A stretch of 64,000 nt of DNA. It comes from Myotis daubentonii (Eukaryota > Chordata > Mammalia > Chiroptera > Vespertilionidae). The position numbers were made by a program, and so were the translations under genes. The DNA is taken from the NCBI RefSeq assembly GCF_963259705.1, contig NC_081851.1, forward strand, positions 14,730,145 through 14,794,144, read 5' to 3'. The notes beneath the pieces were generated by a model. That model made no database searches. It was not told the DNA's origin and saw nothing but the letters and a program-made list of their open reading frames with translations. Of the stretch, positions 22,893 through 33,904 are shown one piece after another; the first letter of the stretch is position 1; every line of letters begins with the position of its first letter.

Positions 22893-23107
22893 AAAAATAT
22901 ATATTTCTTTATTGATTTCAGAGAGGAAGGGAGGAGAGAGAGATAGAAACATCAATGATGGAGAGAATCATTGATCAGCTGCCTTCTGCACACCCCCTAC
23001 TGGGGATGGAGCCTGCAACCCAGGCATATGCCCTTGGCCTGGATCGAACCTGGGACCCCTCAGTCCACAGGCTGACTCTGTATACACTGAGCCAAGCAGG
23101 CTAGGGC
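22893..23107 (-). mobile_element. Ves-type SINE
   Basis: In reverse complement it begins 'gccctagcctgcttggctca'. The 15-16 bp direct repeat ctccattgata(c/t)tttt flanks it on both sides (22877 and 23107), a clear retroposition target-site duplication. Confidence 0.95.
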
Positions 23108-23379
23108 TCCATTGATATTTTTAACCTAGACATCCTATGCAGTGGGAGAGCAGAGCTCAGGAAAGTTTTCTAGTTTCCATCAGTGTGAGATTGTACAGCT
23201 AAGTCCACGGAGAGGGAGGGCCGGTAAAGCTGGGGTGCTTCATCCAGGTCTAGGGGTCACCTGGGGGTGTGTCTGTGAAGCTCAGAAATTGCACGCCATG
23301 TTTCTGTGAGGACCTCTGTGTCTTTCCTGCACTTTTCACAGGGTCTGGCCCTACAGGGTGAAGGAGCACTGGCAGAGAG

Positions 23380-24260
23380 GAAATCAGCGCGCCCCTCACT
23401 GCCCCAGTCCCATGGGGGAGCGAGCAGAACTAGCCTGGAAGTGCGGCAGCTCCCGGTGGAGGCAGCTCAGGCTCATAGTGACAGGACCCGGTGCAGATGG
23501 AGAGGCGGGGATGGTCCAGTCACAGCTCAGACTCCAGCTGACCGGGTCCTGCTTCCGGGGTCCACGCAGCGCCACGGATGGAGGCGGTACCGGTGGGCGG
23601 ACCCAGCATCCTCCCCGAGGCGAGCTGAGCCGGACCGCGGACTGCGGCGCCTCCCGGGAGACCCGGTGCTTCAAGGCCCCGCCCCCGGGCCCCGCGAGAA
23701 GCAGGAGGGGAAATTCAGCTGGGTCCCATCCTTTGGTTTTGGATCCAGAGCTAACGCCCGCGGTCCTCGGCTGCCGCTCGCCGGTTCTCGGGAGCGGGGG
23801 GCGGAGGGGGAGGAAACGCTGCAGCGGCGGCGGAGTCCCCGTGACCGACTCTGCTGTAGCCCTGGGGGCGCAGCCGGGCTCCCGCGCCTCACGCGTCCCG
23901 AGTGACTCAGGCGAGGCCTGGCCAAGGCGCTGCTGGTCGCTGCGTGTCCCTGACCCCGCACCCGACCTCCCAGGGCGGCCTGGCCTGGGCTCCGCGCCGC
24001 CCCTCCCCGCGCCGCCCCGGCCTCCTTCCCAGCTGAGCGCGGTGTCCCCGCGGCTGTAGCTCCAGGCGGGCCCGCCCAGCGGCCAGCGCTGCTGGGGCCC
24101 TGGCTCAGCCCTGGGGTCTCACCGACCCTGAGGCCCCAGACGCGGCCCTTCCGCCCAGACCCTGCGCTGGTGCCTCCTGTGCCTTCGGGTCCCCGCCAGC
24201 CGCCTCGCTTGCTCTTGGCAGGTCCCTGTTCCCAGGAAGCGAGACCGCGGTCTCCATGCT
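23380..24260. promoter_or_regulatory. CpG island
   Basis: Dense CG dinucleotides and GC-rich blocks ('gccccgcccccgggccccgcg', 'ggggcggaggggga') with SP1-type GGGCGG/CCGCCC boxes. There is no convincing coding exon, although several frames stay open because stop codons are rare in GC-rich DNA. It lies about 3.1 kb upstream of the ANAPC1-like exon 2 on the same strand. It may therefore be the relic promoter and first non-coding exon of that gene copy, or the promoter of something else. Confidence 0.65.
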
Positions 24261-24600
24261 AGCGCATCAGTTCAGTGCGGTGCTGTTATAGGGCCCCCAG
24301 GAAGCGTGCACACAGCTGGGGCTGCAAAGATCTAAATATCCTAATCAGCACAAATTGGTCATTGTTCTGTGCAGGAGATTCTTTAATTACCGATTCCTTG
24401 GCTTCCTCTCAGAGTTAATATGTTGGTTATCCCATTGACTAGAACATAGGAAGGCCGCCTGGATTTTGTGGGTGTTTGGTGTAAGTTTTATAAGCCACTG
24501 TGGGGTGCACAGTCCTTCTCTACCAGGGGCTGTACCCCCCGTGGACGCCGGGTAGTAGACAAAGAGGACATGAGAAGACAGAGGCATATAGGAGAGTCTT
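24261..24600. other. No recognisable gene
   Basis: Sequence between the CpG island and a Ves insertion. It may be part of an unrecognised LTR-like repeat that resumes after the Ves. Confidence 0.25.
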
Positions 24601-24602
24601 TT

Positions 24603-24797
24603 TAAAAAAATATTTTCATTTTTTTACATAGAGGAAGGGAGAGGGATAGTTAGAAACATCATGAGAGAGAAACATCGATCAGCTGCCTCCTGCACACCCC
24701 CTACTGGGGATGTTCCTGCAACCAAGGTACATGCCCTGGACTGGGACCCTTCAGTCCGCAGGCTGTTCTCTATCCATTGAGCCAAACCGGTTAGGGC
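24603..24797 (-). mobile_element. Ves-type SINE
   Basis: In reverse complement it begins 'gccctaaccggtttggctca'. It is flanked by aggagag(t/c)ctttttt on both sides, a target-site duplication. Confidence 0.94.
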
Positions 24798-26185
24798 AGG
24801 AGAGCCTTTTTTTGCAGGCCATGTAGCCATTGCTAACAAGGAGCCATCAGACAAAACAGTGCTTCAAAGTAGCTTCACACAGTGGCTGCGCCAAGCAGCC
24901 CTTGCTAATACAGTAGCAAACAGGAGCCATACCAAGCAGCCACACACCAGCTGGTTAGTAACACGTTTATACTAACTTAGACACAAAGGCTTCCTGCCCA
25001 ACGGTGACATCAGTATTTGGGTTATAGTAAGGTACCCCTGCCCAGTGTGTACAGTACAATCTCTGTGTCCTTGCTTGGATTGGCCTTGAACATCCTGATT
25101 ATGATTCTCCTGCTCAGGTTGGCCTTGAACATCTGGCGTACTCTGATTAGGCTCCCACAGGCACTATCTCAGTCATGGCCCAAGTTTAACTGTTCTCAAA
25201 ACTGACTTATCAGAAGGAGGAAAAAGTGTCATGAATGTGACATAACCGTTATCTCAGGAATAACACTTAATTCACAGAAAACATAACTGCAACCCTAGAG
25301 GAGCTGCATGGGAACCACAGGCTCAGATATTTCAGCCAAGAAAGCTGCGGGTGCCAAAAAGACCTCAGAGGAGAAACAATGTCAAATTAAACTGTTTGTG
25401 ATGTGAAAGCCATTTCCAACACTGTTTTTAAAGGTTGTCTAGTGCTGACATGAATGTTTGTTTTGATTCCTGAATTTGAGGATTGCAGCTTAACCTCTAT
25501 GCCACAAAACCGTTTTTCATATAAGAGTTGTCTGAGACAGAACTGTCATACACCTTATACAGTGGCCAAATTTGACTGGCTGTCAGTTACTGTTCGTAGA
25601 AATGTTCTGGAAGTAAGGGGTGAGGGCTCTTTCCACCCACAGCTCATCCACTTCTTTGTAGTAATAAGCTGAACTGTAGTAGATTATGTTCTTTCAAAGC
25701 TAGAACTGTTAAGTCTGCAAACAAGCATAAATGTTCCATTGCCAGTAATTTTATTCATGCCTTGGTCTTTTGGGTTTGCACCAGAAATTGGAATTGCTTG
25801 CAATTATATGTTTAGGTGGATTGAGGCTCAAAATTAATGATGACATTTAATAGTTTCTTAAAGCACCAAGTGGTTCAACTTTTGATGAATTAGAAATGAT
25901 ATGTTGTTTTTGTTTGTTTCATTTCAATATGCCAGTGATGTGTTAGGTGTGCTTTTTAAATGTTGTTCCAGCATTTGAACAGAAATGACCTTAAATGTTG
26001 AGAGCCATTTACTATAAAGTAAAACTTGTCTAAATTCTTAAATGTGAAATGTGGAGAAATTAGTGAGTAGTCGTAGGAAATGTAGGATCAATATTGTCAG
26101 ACATAAGTGCTTATCTCTCAGCCCAGTGATTTCCTACAGTTGATTTTGTCAGCAACTAACATGTAGCTGTAATGTTAATTATGTA
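24798..26185. other. Unidentified; possible retrocopy or old repeat
   Basis: The part 25300-26040 reads like the 3' region of a transcript: a short open frame at 25454-25672 followed by an AT-rich, UTR-like stretch. I cannot name a parent. 'ttggccttgaacatc' occurs twice at 25080-25135. Confidence 0.25.
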
Positions 26186-26319
26186 CTGACTAGGGGCCCG
26201 GTGCACGAAATTCGTGCACTGGGTGTGTGTGGGGGGGAGTGTCCCTCAGCCCAGCCTGCCCCCTCTCACATACTGGGAGCCCTCAGGCATTGACCCCCAT
26301 CACCCTCCAATCGCAGGAT

Positions 26320-26595
26320 CGGCCCCTTGCCCAGGCCTGACGCCTCTGACAGAGGTGTCAGGCCTGGGCAGGGGACCCTCATTTCCCCCCGATCACTGGC
26401 TCTGGCCCCCACCCAGGCCTGAGGCCTCTGACCCAGGCTTCAGGCCTGGGCAAGGGGACCATCATATCCCCCCAATCCCCGGCTCAGCCCCCCGCCCTGG
26501 CCTGATGCCTCTGACCCAGGCTTCAGGCCTGGGCAAGGGGACCATCATATCCCCCCAATCCCCGGCTCAGCCCCCCGCCCTGGCCTGATGCCTCA
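26320..26595. repeat. ~84-bp GC-rich tandem repeat in the Helitron
   Basis: The unit 'ctctgacccaggcttcaggcctgggcaaggggaccatcatatccccccaat...' occurs twice without a visible difference (from about 26426 and 26510), with an earlier diverged copy from about 26335. Identity of the two copies indicates recent expansion. Confidence 0.85.
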
Positions 26596-27022
26596 GCCAG
26601 AGGAGTTGACCCTCATCACCCTCCAATCACCAATCACCGGATCGGCCCCTTGACCAGGCCTGAGGCGTCCGGCTCGGGCAGCGGGGACCCGCAGCTGCAG
26701 CAGCCCCGCTATCGTGGGCTCTGCTTTAGGCCCAGGCAAGGGACCCCTAGCTCCTGGGACTGCCAGCTTCGACCTTGCCCAGCTCCCATCGCTGGCTCCA
26801 CCCCTACTTCCTGCTATCACTGGCCAGGGCGGCAAAGGCGCCTGATTCTCTGATCATGGCTGGGGGGCAGGGCAAAGGCGGCCCCAGGGCCGCCTTGCCC
26901 TGCCCCCCAGCTCTTAGCTCCGCCCTGGGTTTCCGATCACTGTCAGTGGCAGGGGGCTTCTTCCTGCTTTCCCTTTCGCCTCCCTGCATTGTGCCTACAT
27001 ATGCAAATTAACCGCCATCTTG

Positions 27023-27129
27023 TTGGCAGTTAACTGCCAATCTTAGTTGGCAGTTACCTGCCAATCTTAGTTGGCAGTTAACTGCCAATCTTAGTTGGCA
27101 GTTAACTGCCAATCATAGTTGGCAGTTAA
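27023..27129. repeat. 24-bp tandem array of 18-bp perfect palindromes
   Basis: TTGGCAGTTAACTGCCAA, its own reverse complement, occurs at 27023, 27071 and 27095. It occurs once with a single change at 27047, and as a half-unit at 27119. Spacing is 24 bp with ATCTTAG-like linkers. The array is near the 5' end of the Helitron. Confidence 0.95.
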
Positions 27130-27386
27130 TTTGCATATAGCCCTGATTAGCCAATGAAAAGGGTATCGTCGTACGCCAATTACCATTTTTCTCTTTTATT
27201 AGTTTAAATAGTGTAAGGTAACTATGAAATGGTAACTAATTACCTGAAAGAATCAGATCTGGAATGCCCTTTATGTTATGATTACTGGCATACCTACAAT
27301 ATGATAGGATTGTATGACACTCATCTAAGGATTAATGGCTCTTCTGAAAACTTCTGATAATTGTCTTCTCATTTTGATTCCAACAG

Positions 27387-27652
27387 CTGGCCAGAATGTG
27401 TTTGAATTCATACAGAAATAATATTGATATCTGAAAGCCATGTTGAACTTCTCTGAAGAAAGGGCAACACTGATTGCAGCTGGGGATTTGCAGGAAATTG
27501 TTCCTTTTGGTCGAGACCACTGCAGACACCACCCTAATGCTTTGAAACTTCAGCTTCGGCAGCTGCAGCCAGCCTCTGAGTTGTGGTCGTCTAATGGTGC
27601 TGCTGGCTTGGTGGGATCCCTGCAGGAGGTTACAATCCACGAAAAACAGAAG
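27387..27652 (+). pseudogene. ANAPC1: ANAPC1-like exon 2 (start codon exon)
   Basis: After 'attttgattccaacag', 53 nt of leader precede ATG at 27440. The frame is intact for 71 codons: MLNFSEERATLIAAGDLQ, then VPFGRDHC, QLRQLQPASELWSS, and GSLQEVTIHEKQK at the end. A GT follows at 27653. It matches the APC1 N-terminus closely, with scattered substitutions. By itself this exon is not broken. Confidence 0.88.
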
Positions 27653-27699
27653 GTTTTATCAAGATTCTCAGTTTTCTTTTGAAATGTAGAGAGATTCGA

Positions 27700-28690
27700 T
27701 CTACTTGTAATTTAAGGCTACACAGAAGCAACTGAGAAATGAGTATGATGCTACTTCTAGGGTATAGGTTAAGATTTGGTAATTTTTATCAAGCTAAAAA
27801 TAATGACCTTAACTGTATTATAGTGTCATGGCTGTTTAGACATATAACTCAGCATTTATAATGAGAGTCACTATGATTATGGTCCATTTAAATCTCTTTT
27901 TCTCACTTAGTATGTGGGACCAGATTTCATGTTATTTGATGGTTAGATAGTCAAGTTATCAATAGTCCCTGCTGCCAAAAACTTACATGTTTCTAGAGGA
28001 GAAAAGAAATGCCACATAAGTAGATACAGTACTAGTTTTCAAATAGGGGAATGAGAAGTAAGTGCATGTTAAACAGTCATTCTTTCTCATCTTAATTCCA
28101 TTTCTGTATCCCTTTTGGGATACCAAAATTTCCAGGAGCGGAGGTCTGTAGTTAGGAATCCAAACCTTTCTCTGTCCTGTTCATTTTGATGGTTGGCACA
28201 AGGGCAGGAAGGTGAATGTATATGCAGTTGTGAAGCAGGGAAGTCTGCATGGTGGGTAAGCTCCCCCAGTGTCCCATGTGCACTTCACTGCCCCCTCTGC
28301 TTCACCCCCCATATGCTTAATATGTCTTTAGTCTCCCAAGAATGTTGGTTTAATTTTTGGATATATAGATAAGGTCTAATTTTTGTTTATTTATGTTTTT
28401 GGCAGCATACAATGGTAATGTAATAATAAGATACTTAATATAGAGAATTCTTGAGGTAAATTCCCATTTTTGAAATCCTGTAAGATACAGTATGATACAT
28501 ACACCCACACCCCCTCCTCTGTTAATCAGTGGCACCAAACCTAAGAGTTGGGCTTGGACTGAGTCTTACTCCACAGACAGAGCAGGAGACTTGTATCTGG
28601 ATTGCTGTTCAATTTTAATTAATAAATCTTGCTCCATAATGTTGCAAAAGAAATAAAAACCGCTTAAACATGTCTTACGTATGTAAATTT
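27700..28690. other. ANAPC1-like intron 2
   Basis: AT-rich intronic sequence without recognised repeats or further exons. Confidence 0.5.
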
Positions 28691-28695
28691 TTAAG

Positions 28696-28854
28696 GAAAG
28701 CTGGCAGTTAAGGAGAGGCGGAAGTGAAATTGGAGAAGTGGATTATGACGAGGAACTCTGTGTGGCTGGAAATATGGTGATCTGGAGCAAAGGAAGTAAA
28801 AGCCAGGCATTGGCTCTTTACAAGGCCTTTACAGTTGATAGTCCTGTTCAACAG
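28696..28854 (+). pseudogene. ANAPC1: ANAPC1-like exon 3
   Basis: 159 nt, open, with a weak AG acceptor (tttttaag) and a perfect donor GTGAGT. It reads ESWQLRRGGSEIGEVDYDEE ... VIWSKGSKSQA ... AFTVDSPVQQ. One codon is missing in the GE-(D)-VDYDEE segment compared with APC1 as I recall it. The frame is preserved. Confidence 0.87.
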
Positions 28855-29271
28855 GTGAGTTGATTTGAATTTTAGTATTTGATTGATTATTGAGTAATAT
28901 TTTTAAAAAACAAAGCTTTTATCCTAAAATGTAACAGAAATAATAAAAAAATATATAATGATCCCAGTAGCTAGATATATGTTTTCACATGTATTGAAGA
29001 TAATGGTAGGGAAATAAACATTTCATTTATTTTCTGTATCATCATTTTTTTGCACTGTTCTTTGTCAATTTCATGGTAATGTTTAAACACTTGAGTAATT
29101 CAATTAGTTATTGCCAAAAATTTTTATAAGACTTAAATTTAAGGGTATAAGAATATATTAGCACATGATTATATTTGGTTGCAAAGTGTTGAATAAAGAA
29201 AAATCAGGTTCATAGTAAAAATAGAGAGTAAGGGAAAGGAAAAAAAAAATCTAATTTGCTGTAATTGCACA

Positions 29272-29400
29272 TGGTTGGGTTGCTGGCTTGATCCCCAGTA
29301 GGGGGCATGCAGGAGGCAGCCAATCAGCGTTTCTCATCATTGATGTTTCTATCTATCTCTTCCTTTCTGAAGTCAATGAAAATACATTTATATATGTATT
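29272..29400 (+). mobile_element. Ves-type SINE, 5'-truncated
   Basis: Only the part from 'gcttgatccccagtaggggg' to the CT-rich region and A/T tail is present. The tRNA-like head is missing. Confidence 0.85.
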
Positions 29401-29519
29401 TATATTTAATAAATTTATATATCAATTTATATGTATATTTATTTATATGTAAACTACATATATTTGTAACTGATTATAAAAAAAGAATAGAAACAAATAG
29501 AAATTAGTAATTAAAGGGA

Positions 29520-30200
29520 CAGAATTAAGCATTTGCCCTGCCTTTTTAGGAAGCCTTGCAGTTCATCTCCAGTTAATAAAGGAAAACCCTTATTTAAAGA
29601 AGAATACCAGCTAATAATTATAGAAGGAATGGTAGAATTTGAAAATCGCTATTCTGTGTAAACTCTTACTCCAGTGTAACCTCTGATTCAGACAAGGATT
29701 GTAAATGGGATAGTAATGCCATTGCGTGAAAGGTGTTAGCATGGCACCAAGGTGTCACCCAAAGTGAAGAAACAAATGCATCTCTACTTTGAAGCTGCAT
29801 GTTGTTCTCCACCTCCACAACCTGGTGGGTTTACCATCACTGATAGGGGACAGAGGACTCTTTTATACCTATAGCTGTAATGGGGCATGGAGACATGATG
29901 TCATCTATTCAGTTTTCTTCCCCAAAATATTTGACATGAAAGGAGACCTAACTTCCAGTTATAGGAAGTATGGGGGCTAGAGGATCAGTTTGTAAAATGA
30001 GATGAGGAATGGGTGGAGGTGTAGATGAAACAAGAACCACCAGAAATTGAGAATTATTGAAGCTGGCTGTTGGAGATTTATTGTGTTACTCTGTTTACTT
30101 TGTATATATTTGAAATTTTCTATCATAAAGACTTAAAGAAAAAAACACTATGAGATACAATTAGACAAATCCAGAATATGGGATAGTCTACATTCTGGTC
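29520..30200. other. Probable ancient repeat in the ANAPC1-like intron
   Basis: The stretch 'ttactttgtatatatttgaaattttctatcataaagactta' near 30095-30140 looks like the 3' end of an old LINE. The rest is unassigned. Confidence 0.35.
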
Positions 30201-30223
30201 TCCTTAAAGAGTTAGTCATGGAG

Positions 30224-32406
30224 AGAAACCAAGATGGCTGCATAGGTAAATACTGGAGTTTGCTGCCTCGAACAACCACTTCAAAAATACAACTAAAAGA
30301 CGGAACAGACATCATCCAGAACCACAGGAAGGTTGGCTGAGTGGAAATTCTACAACTAGAAGGGAGAAGGAAAGAGAAAAGCATACCGAGACTCAGAGGA
30401 GACGCAGTATGGCAGTAAAATACTATGGTGCGGAGGTGCATGCAGAGCGGACTAGCAGCTGAGGGTGCGGTTGTCGTTTTCAATCAGGAGGGAGTCTCAG
30501 GCTCTGAGCTCCAGTTCCAGGCGAGTCTCTAGGGACCCAGACTCATACAGGAGAAGTGGGACTGTCTGGCATAGGTCAGAACTAGAGGGTAGCTTTCTCT
30601 CTGAGGTGCTTACAGTGATTACAGGGACATTGAGAATCAGAGCCTCTGAGGGCTGGACTGAGAGTAGCCATAACTGCTAGCTCCGCCCTGTTGATCCTGT
30701 GGGACCCACCCTGCCCAAGTCCTGCAGGGAGGCTTTTGCTGGATAGCCTCAGGCAAAGGCTAGATTAGCACCTCCCTAGAGATCCAGGAGCCAGGAAACC
30801 CAGAGGTCAGAGTGGGACCATCTAGTTTGCAGCTCCATGGAACCATAAAGGACACACTCAGGGGGCAGACTCAGTGAGCAACAAAGCCCCATTGAAGCAA
30901 GTCTTGCCCCAGAGGGGTGTGTCCAGCACAGAAGTTCTCCCTCTGCAGACACAGCTGATTCTCACAGCCAATTGGCCTGGAGGTCAATTCCTCCCAGTGA
31001 TAACTACAACAATCAAGGCTTAACTACAAGACTGTGCACAAAGACCACAAGGGGGTGCACCAAGAGTGTCCTCCTCAGGTAATTGAGGAGGCTGAACCAG
31101 TGGGCCCTAGTGGACACTCAGCACAGAAAACCACTTTATCAACACAGGGAAGCATAAAAAATGCAGAGACAAAGAAAAAGGACACAAATGACAGAAATGG
31201 AGGAAAGCAAACTACTGGATATAGAGTTCAAAACCACACTTTTAAGGTTTATCAGGAATTTTCCAGAAACTGCCAATAAACTTAATGAGATCTACAAGAA
31301 ATATAATGAGACCCTCGAGGTTGTGATAAAGGGCCAACTAGAAATTAAGCATACACTGAGTGAAATAAAGAATAGTATACAGACTCCCAACAGCATACTA
31401 GAGGATTGCAAGAATCAAGTCAACGATTTGAAATACGAAGAAGCAATAAACACCCAACCAGAAAAGCAAAATGAAAAAAGAATCCCAAAATACGAAGATA
31501 TTGTAAGGAGCCTCTAGAACAGCTTCAAGCATACCAACATCTTAATTATAGGGGTGCCAGAAGAATAGAGAGAGCAAGATATTGAAAACCTATTTGAATA
31601 AATAATGACAGAAAACTTCCTCTACCTGGTGAAAGAAATAGACTTACCAGTCCAGGAAGCGCAGAGAATCCCAAACAAAAGGAATCCAAAGAGGACCACA
31701 CCAAGACACATCATAATTAAAATGCCAAGAGCAAAAGACAAAGAGAGAATCTTGAAAGCGTCAAGAGAAAGAAAGTCAGTTACCTACAAGGGAGTGCCCA
31801 TACGACTGTCAGCTGATTTCTCAACAGAAACTTTGCAGGCCAGAAGGGAGTGGCAAGGAATATTCAAAGTGATGAATGCCAAGTACCTACAACCATCATT
31901 ACTTTATGCAGCAAAGCTATCATTCAGAATTGAAGGTCAGATAAAGAGCTTCACAGGTAAGGAAAAGCTAAAGGAGTTCACCACCAAACAAATATTATAT
32001 GAAATGCTGAAAGGTATCCTTTAAGAAGAGGAAGAAGAAGAAAAAGGTAAAGATACAAATTATGAACACCAAATACACATCTATCAACAAGTGAATCTGA
32101 AAATCAAGTAAACAATCTGATGAACAGTATGAACTGGTGATTGTAATAGAATCAGGGGGCATAGAAAGGGAGTGGACTAGCTATTCTTGGGGGGCAACGG
32201 GGTGAGGGGAATGCAGGAAGAGACTGGACAAAAATCGTGCACGTATGGATGAGGACAGTGGGTGGGGAGTGAGGGAGGAGGGTGGGGTGGGAACTGGGTG
32301 GAGGGGAGTTATGGGGGGTAAAAAGAGGAACAAATGTAATAATCTGAACATAATGATTTAATTAATAAGAAAAAAAAAGAACAGTAGTTAAAAGCAAAAA
32401 AAAAAA
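30224..32406 (+). mobile_element. HAL1 (half-L1): ORF1-only LINE
   Basis: An L1-type 5' UTR ('accaagatggctgcataggt'), an ORF1 relic and a G-rich 3' UTR run directly into a poly(A) tail, with no ORF2 between. agtcat(g/a)gag flanks both ends (30214-30223 and 32407-32416), so this is a single insertion about 2.2 kb long and not two L1 fragments. The HAL1 family mobilises with L1 machinery supplied in trans. Confidence 0.82.
31161..32024 (+). pseudogene. HAL1 ORF1-like protein, broken
   Basis: The family protein binds RNA as a coiled-coil trimer. The frame at 31161-31517 (118 aa) gives a charged, coiled-coil-like N-terminal half with RFIRNFPETANKLNEI. It ends at a stop at 31515. After further stops (about 31568 and 31600), 31605-32024 (139 aa) gives the RRM and C-terminal domain: TPRHIIIKMPRAKDKERIL, then VPIRLSADFSTETLQARREW. 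These match the ATPRHIIVRF and LSAETLQARREW segments of L1 ORF1p. At least three stops break it. Confidence 0.82.
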
Positions 32407-32790
32407 AGTCATAGAGGGGGAAAAAAGGTGGGGCCTATTCTAAGTTAAAAGAGACTAAAGGACATCACCAAATGCAATGTTTTTTGCACCATTTTGAATG
32501 AAGTTTGATTGAGTCCTGGTTCTAGAAAATTGTCTTAGAAAAACATTTTGGGGAAAATTTGAAAAAGTTGCAAATGGACTGAATATTAGGTGATGTTAGA
32601 AAAATTTTTTCTTAGGCAAGATGATGGTTTTGTGGTGTATAGGAGAGAATATTTATTATGGGGAAATGCATGAGGAAGTCATGATGTGGGGGATTTTCAG
32701 GTAGTCAGCACCCCCCACTCAAATCCCTCACATGCACATAAGCAGATTTGGCAGAATGGTAACCACTGTTAGATTTATTTGTTTATTTTT

Positions 32791-33010
32791 AAAACATTTT
32801 TTATTGATTTTAGTGAGGAAGGGAGAGGGAGAGAGAGAGAGAGAGACATCAGTAACATCAATGGTAAGAAGAGAAGCATTGATCGGCTGCCTCCTGCATG
32901 CCCACTACTGGGGATTGAGCCTGCAACCTGGGTATGTGCCCTTGACTGGAATCAAACCCAGGACCAGTCCGCAGGCCGATGCTCTATCCACTGAGCCAAA
33001 CTGGCTAGGC
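32791..33010 (-). mobile_element. Ves-type SINE
   Basis: In reverse complement it begins 'gcctagccagtttggctcag'. It is flanked by aac(c/a)actgttagattta (32760 and 33013), a clear target-site duplication. Confidence 0.95.
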
Positions 33011-33371
33011 CTTAACAACTGTTAGATTTAGATGAAACAGGTGTTCACTGTATTATTTGAACTTTTCTTACTGAATATTTTCAGAATAAAAAGTTTTGGG
33101 GCGGGGGAGAATATATTTATAGCAGTTGAATTAATTGTTGGGCTATTGACAAGAGATTTCAAGACTTTTTGACTAATGTTAAATTCCTTAGTGGTAAGCA
33201 CTGCAATCTTGGTACCTGGATATTGCTTTTTTGTGTGTTCCCCCATTAACTGTTTCCTGATGAACATTGTACCCTTCTGACAATATACTGGGATCGATAA
33301 ACTGAATTATTCCTAAACTTGAGGGCATGTGTAAAAGTATTTCTGTCCAGGAGTGTTGAAGCCAGTGACCA

Positions 33372-33592
33372 TTTTTTTAAAAATATATTTGTATTGATTT
33401 CAGAGAGGAAGGGAGAGGGATAGAAAGATAGAAACATCAATGATGAGAGAGAATCATTGATCGGCTGCCTCCTGCACGCCCCCTACTGGGGATTGAGCCC
33501 GCAACCCGGGCATGTGCCCTGGACTGGAATCGAACCTGGGACCCTTCAGTCTACAAGCTCAGGCTCTATCCACTGAGCCAAACCAGCTAGGA
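33372..33592 (-). mobile_element. Ves-type SINE
   Basis: In reverse complement it begins 'tcctagctggtttggctcag'. Flanking ccagtgaccatttt on both sides (33362 and 33594) is its target-site duplication. Confidence 0.95.
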
Positions 33593-33697
33593 CACCAGTG
33601 ACCATTTTGATGATATTTCCAACCCCCACCCCCACCCCATGTAACCATATGGTTAGTGTAGTTGTGAAAGTGGCATGACAATATCCAACAAGTGTTT

Positions 33698-33904
33698 GTT
33701 TTTTTTAAAATATGTATTTTTATATTTCAGAGAGGAAGGGAGAGGGAGAGAGAGATAGAAACATCAATGATGAGAGAGAATCATTGATTGGCTGCCTCCT
33801 GGGGATCGAGGCTGCAACTCAAACATATGCCCTGACCTGGAATCAAACTGTGACCTCCTGGTTCATTGGTCGATGCTTAACCACAGAGCCATGCAGGCTG
33901 GGCT
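33698..33904 (-). mobile_element. Ves-type SINE
   Basis: In reverse complement it begins 'gcccagcctgcatggctctg'. The 'ccccagtaggggg' block is deleted in this copy. Confidence 0.9.

Larger units (their letters stand above)
26190..27208 (-). mobile_element. HeliBat-type Helitron, 1019 bp, non-autonomous
   Basis: The minus-strand 3' end is GTGCACGAATTTCGTGCACCGGGCCCCTAG, with T next (plus-strand A at 26189). The 5' end at 27208 aligns with the family start, although its TC has become TT; 'ctaataaaagagaaaaatgg' follows. There are no RepHel coding remains. The interior carries two tandem arrays, listed separately. It sits 180 bp upstream of the ANAPC1-like exon 2. Confidence 0.88.

Noticed and set aside
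23306..24059. Open frames of 199 and 233 codons in the CpG island
   Set aside because: Arg/Gly/Pro-rich in overlapping frames on both strands, as expected for CpG-rich non-coding DNA. No homology motif.
25454..25672. 72-codon frame taken as a possible retrocopied gene
   Set aside because: I could not name any parent protein, and no poly(A) tail or target-site duplication was found. Listed only as unassigned.
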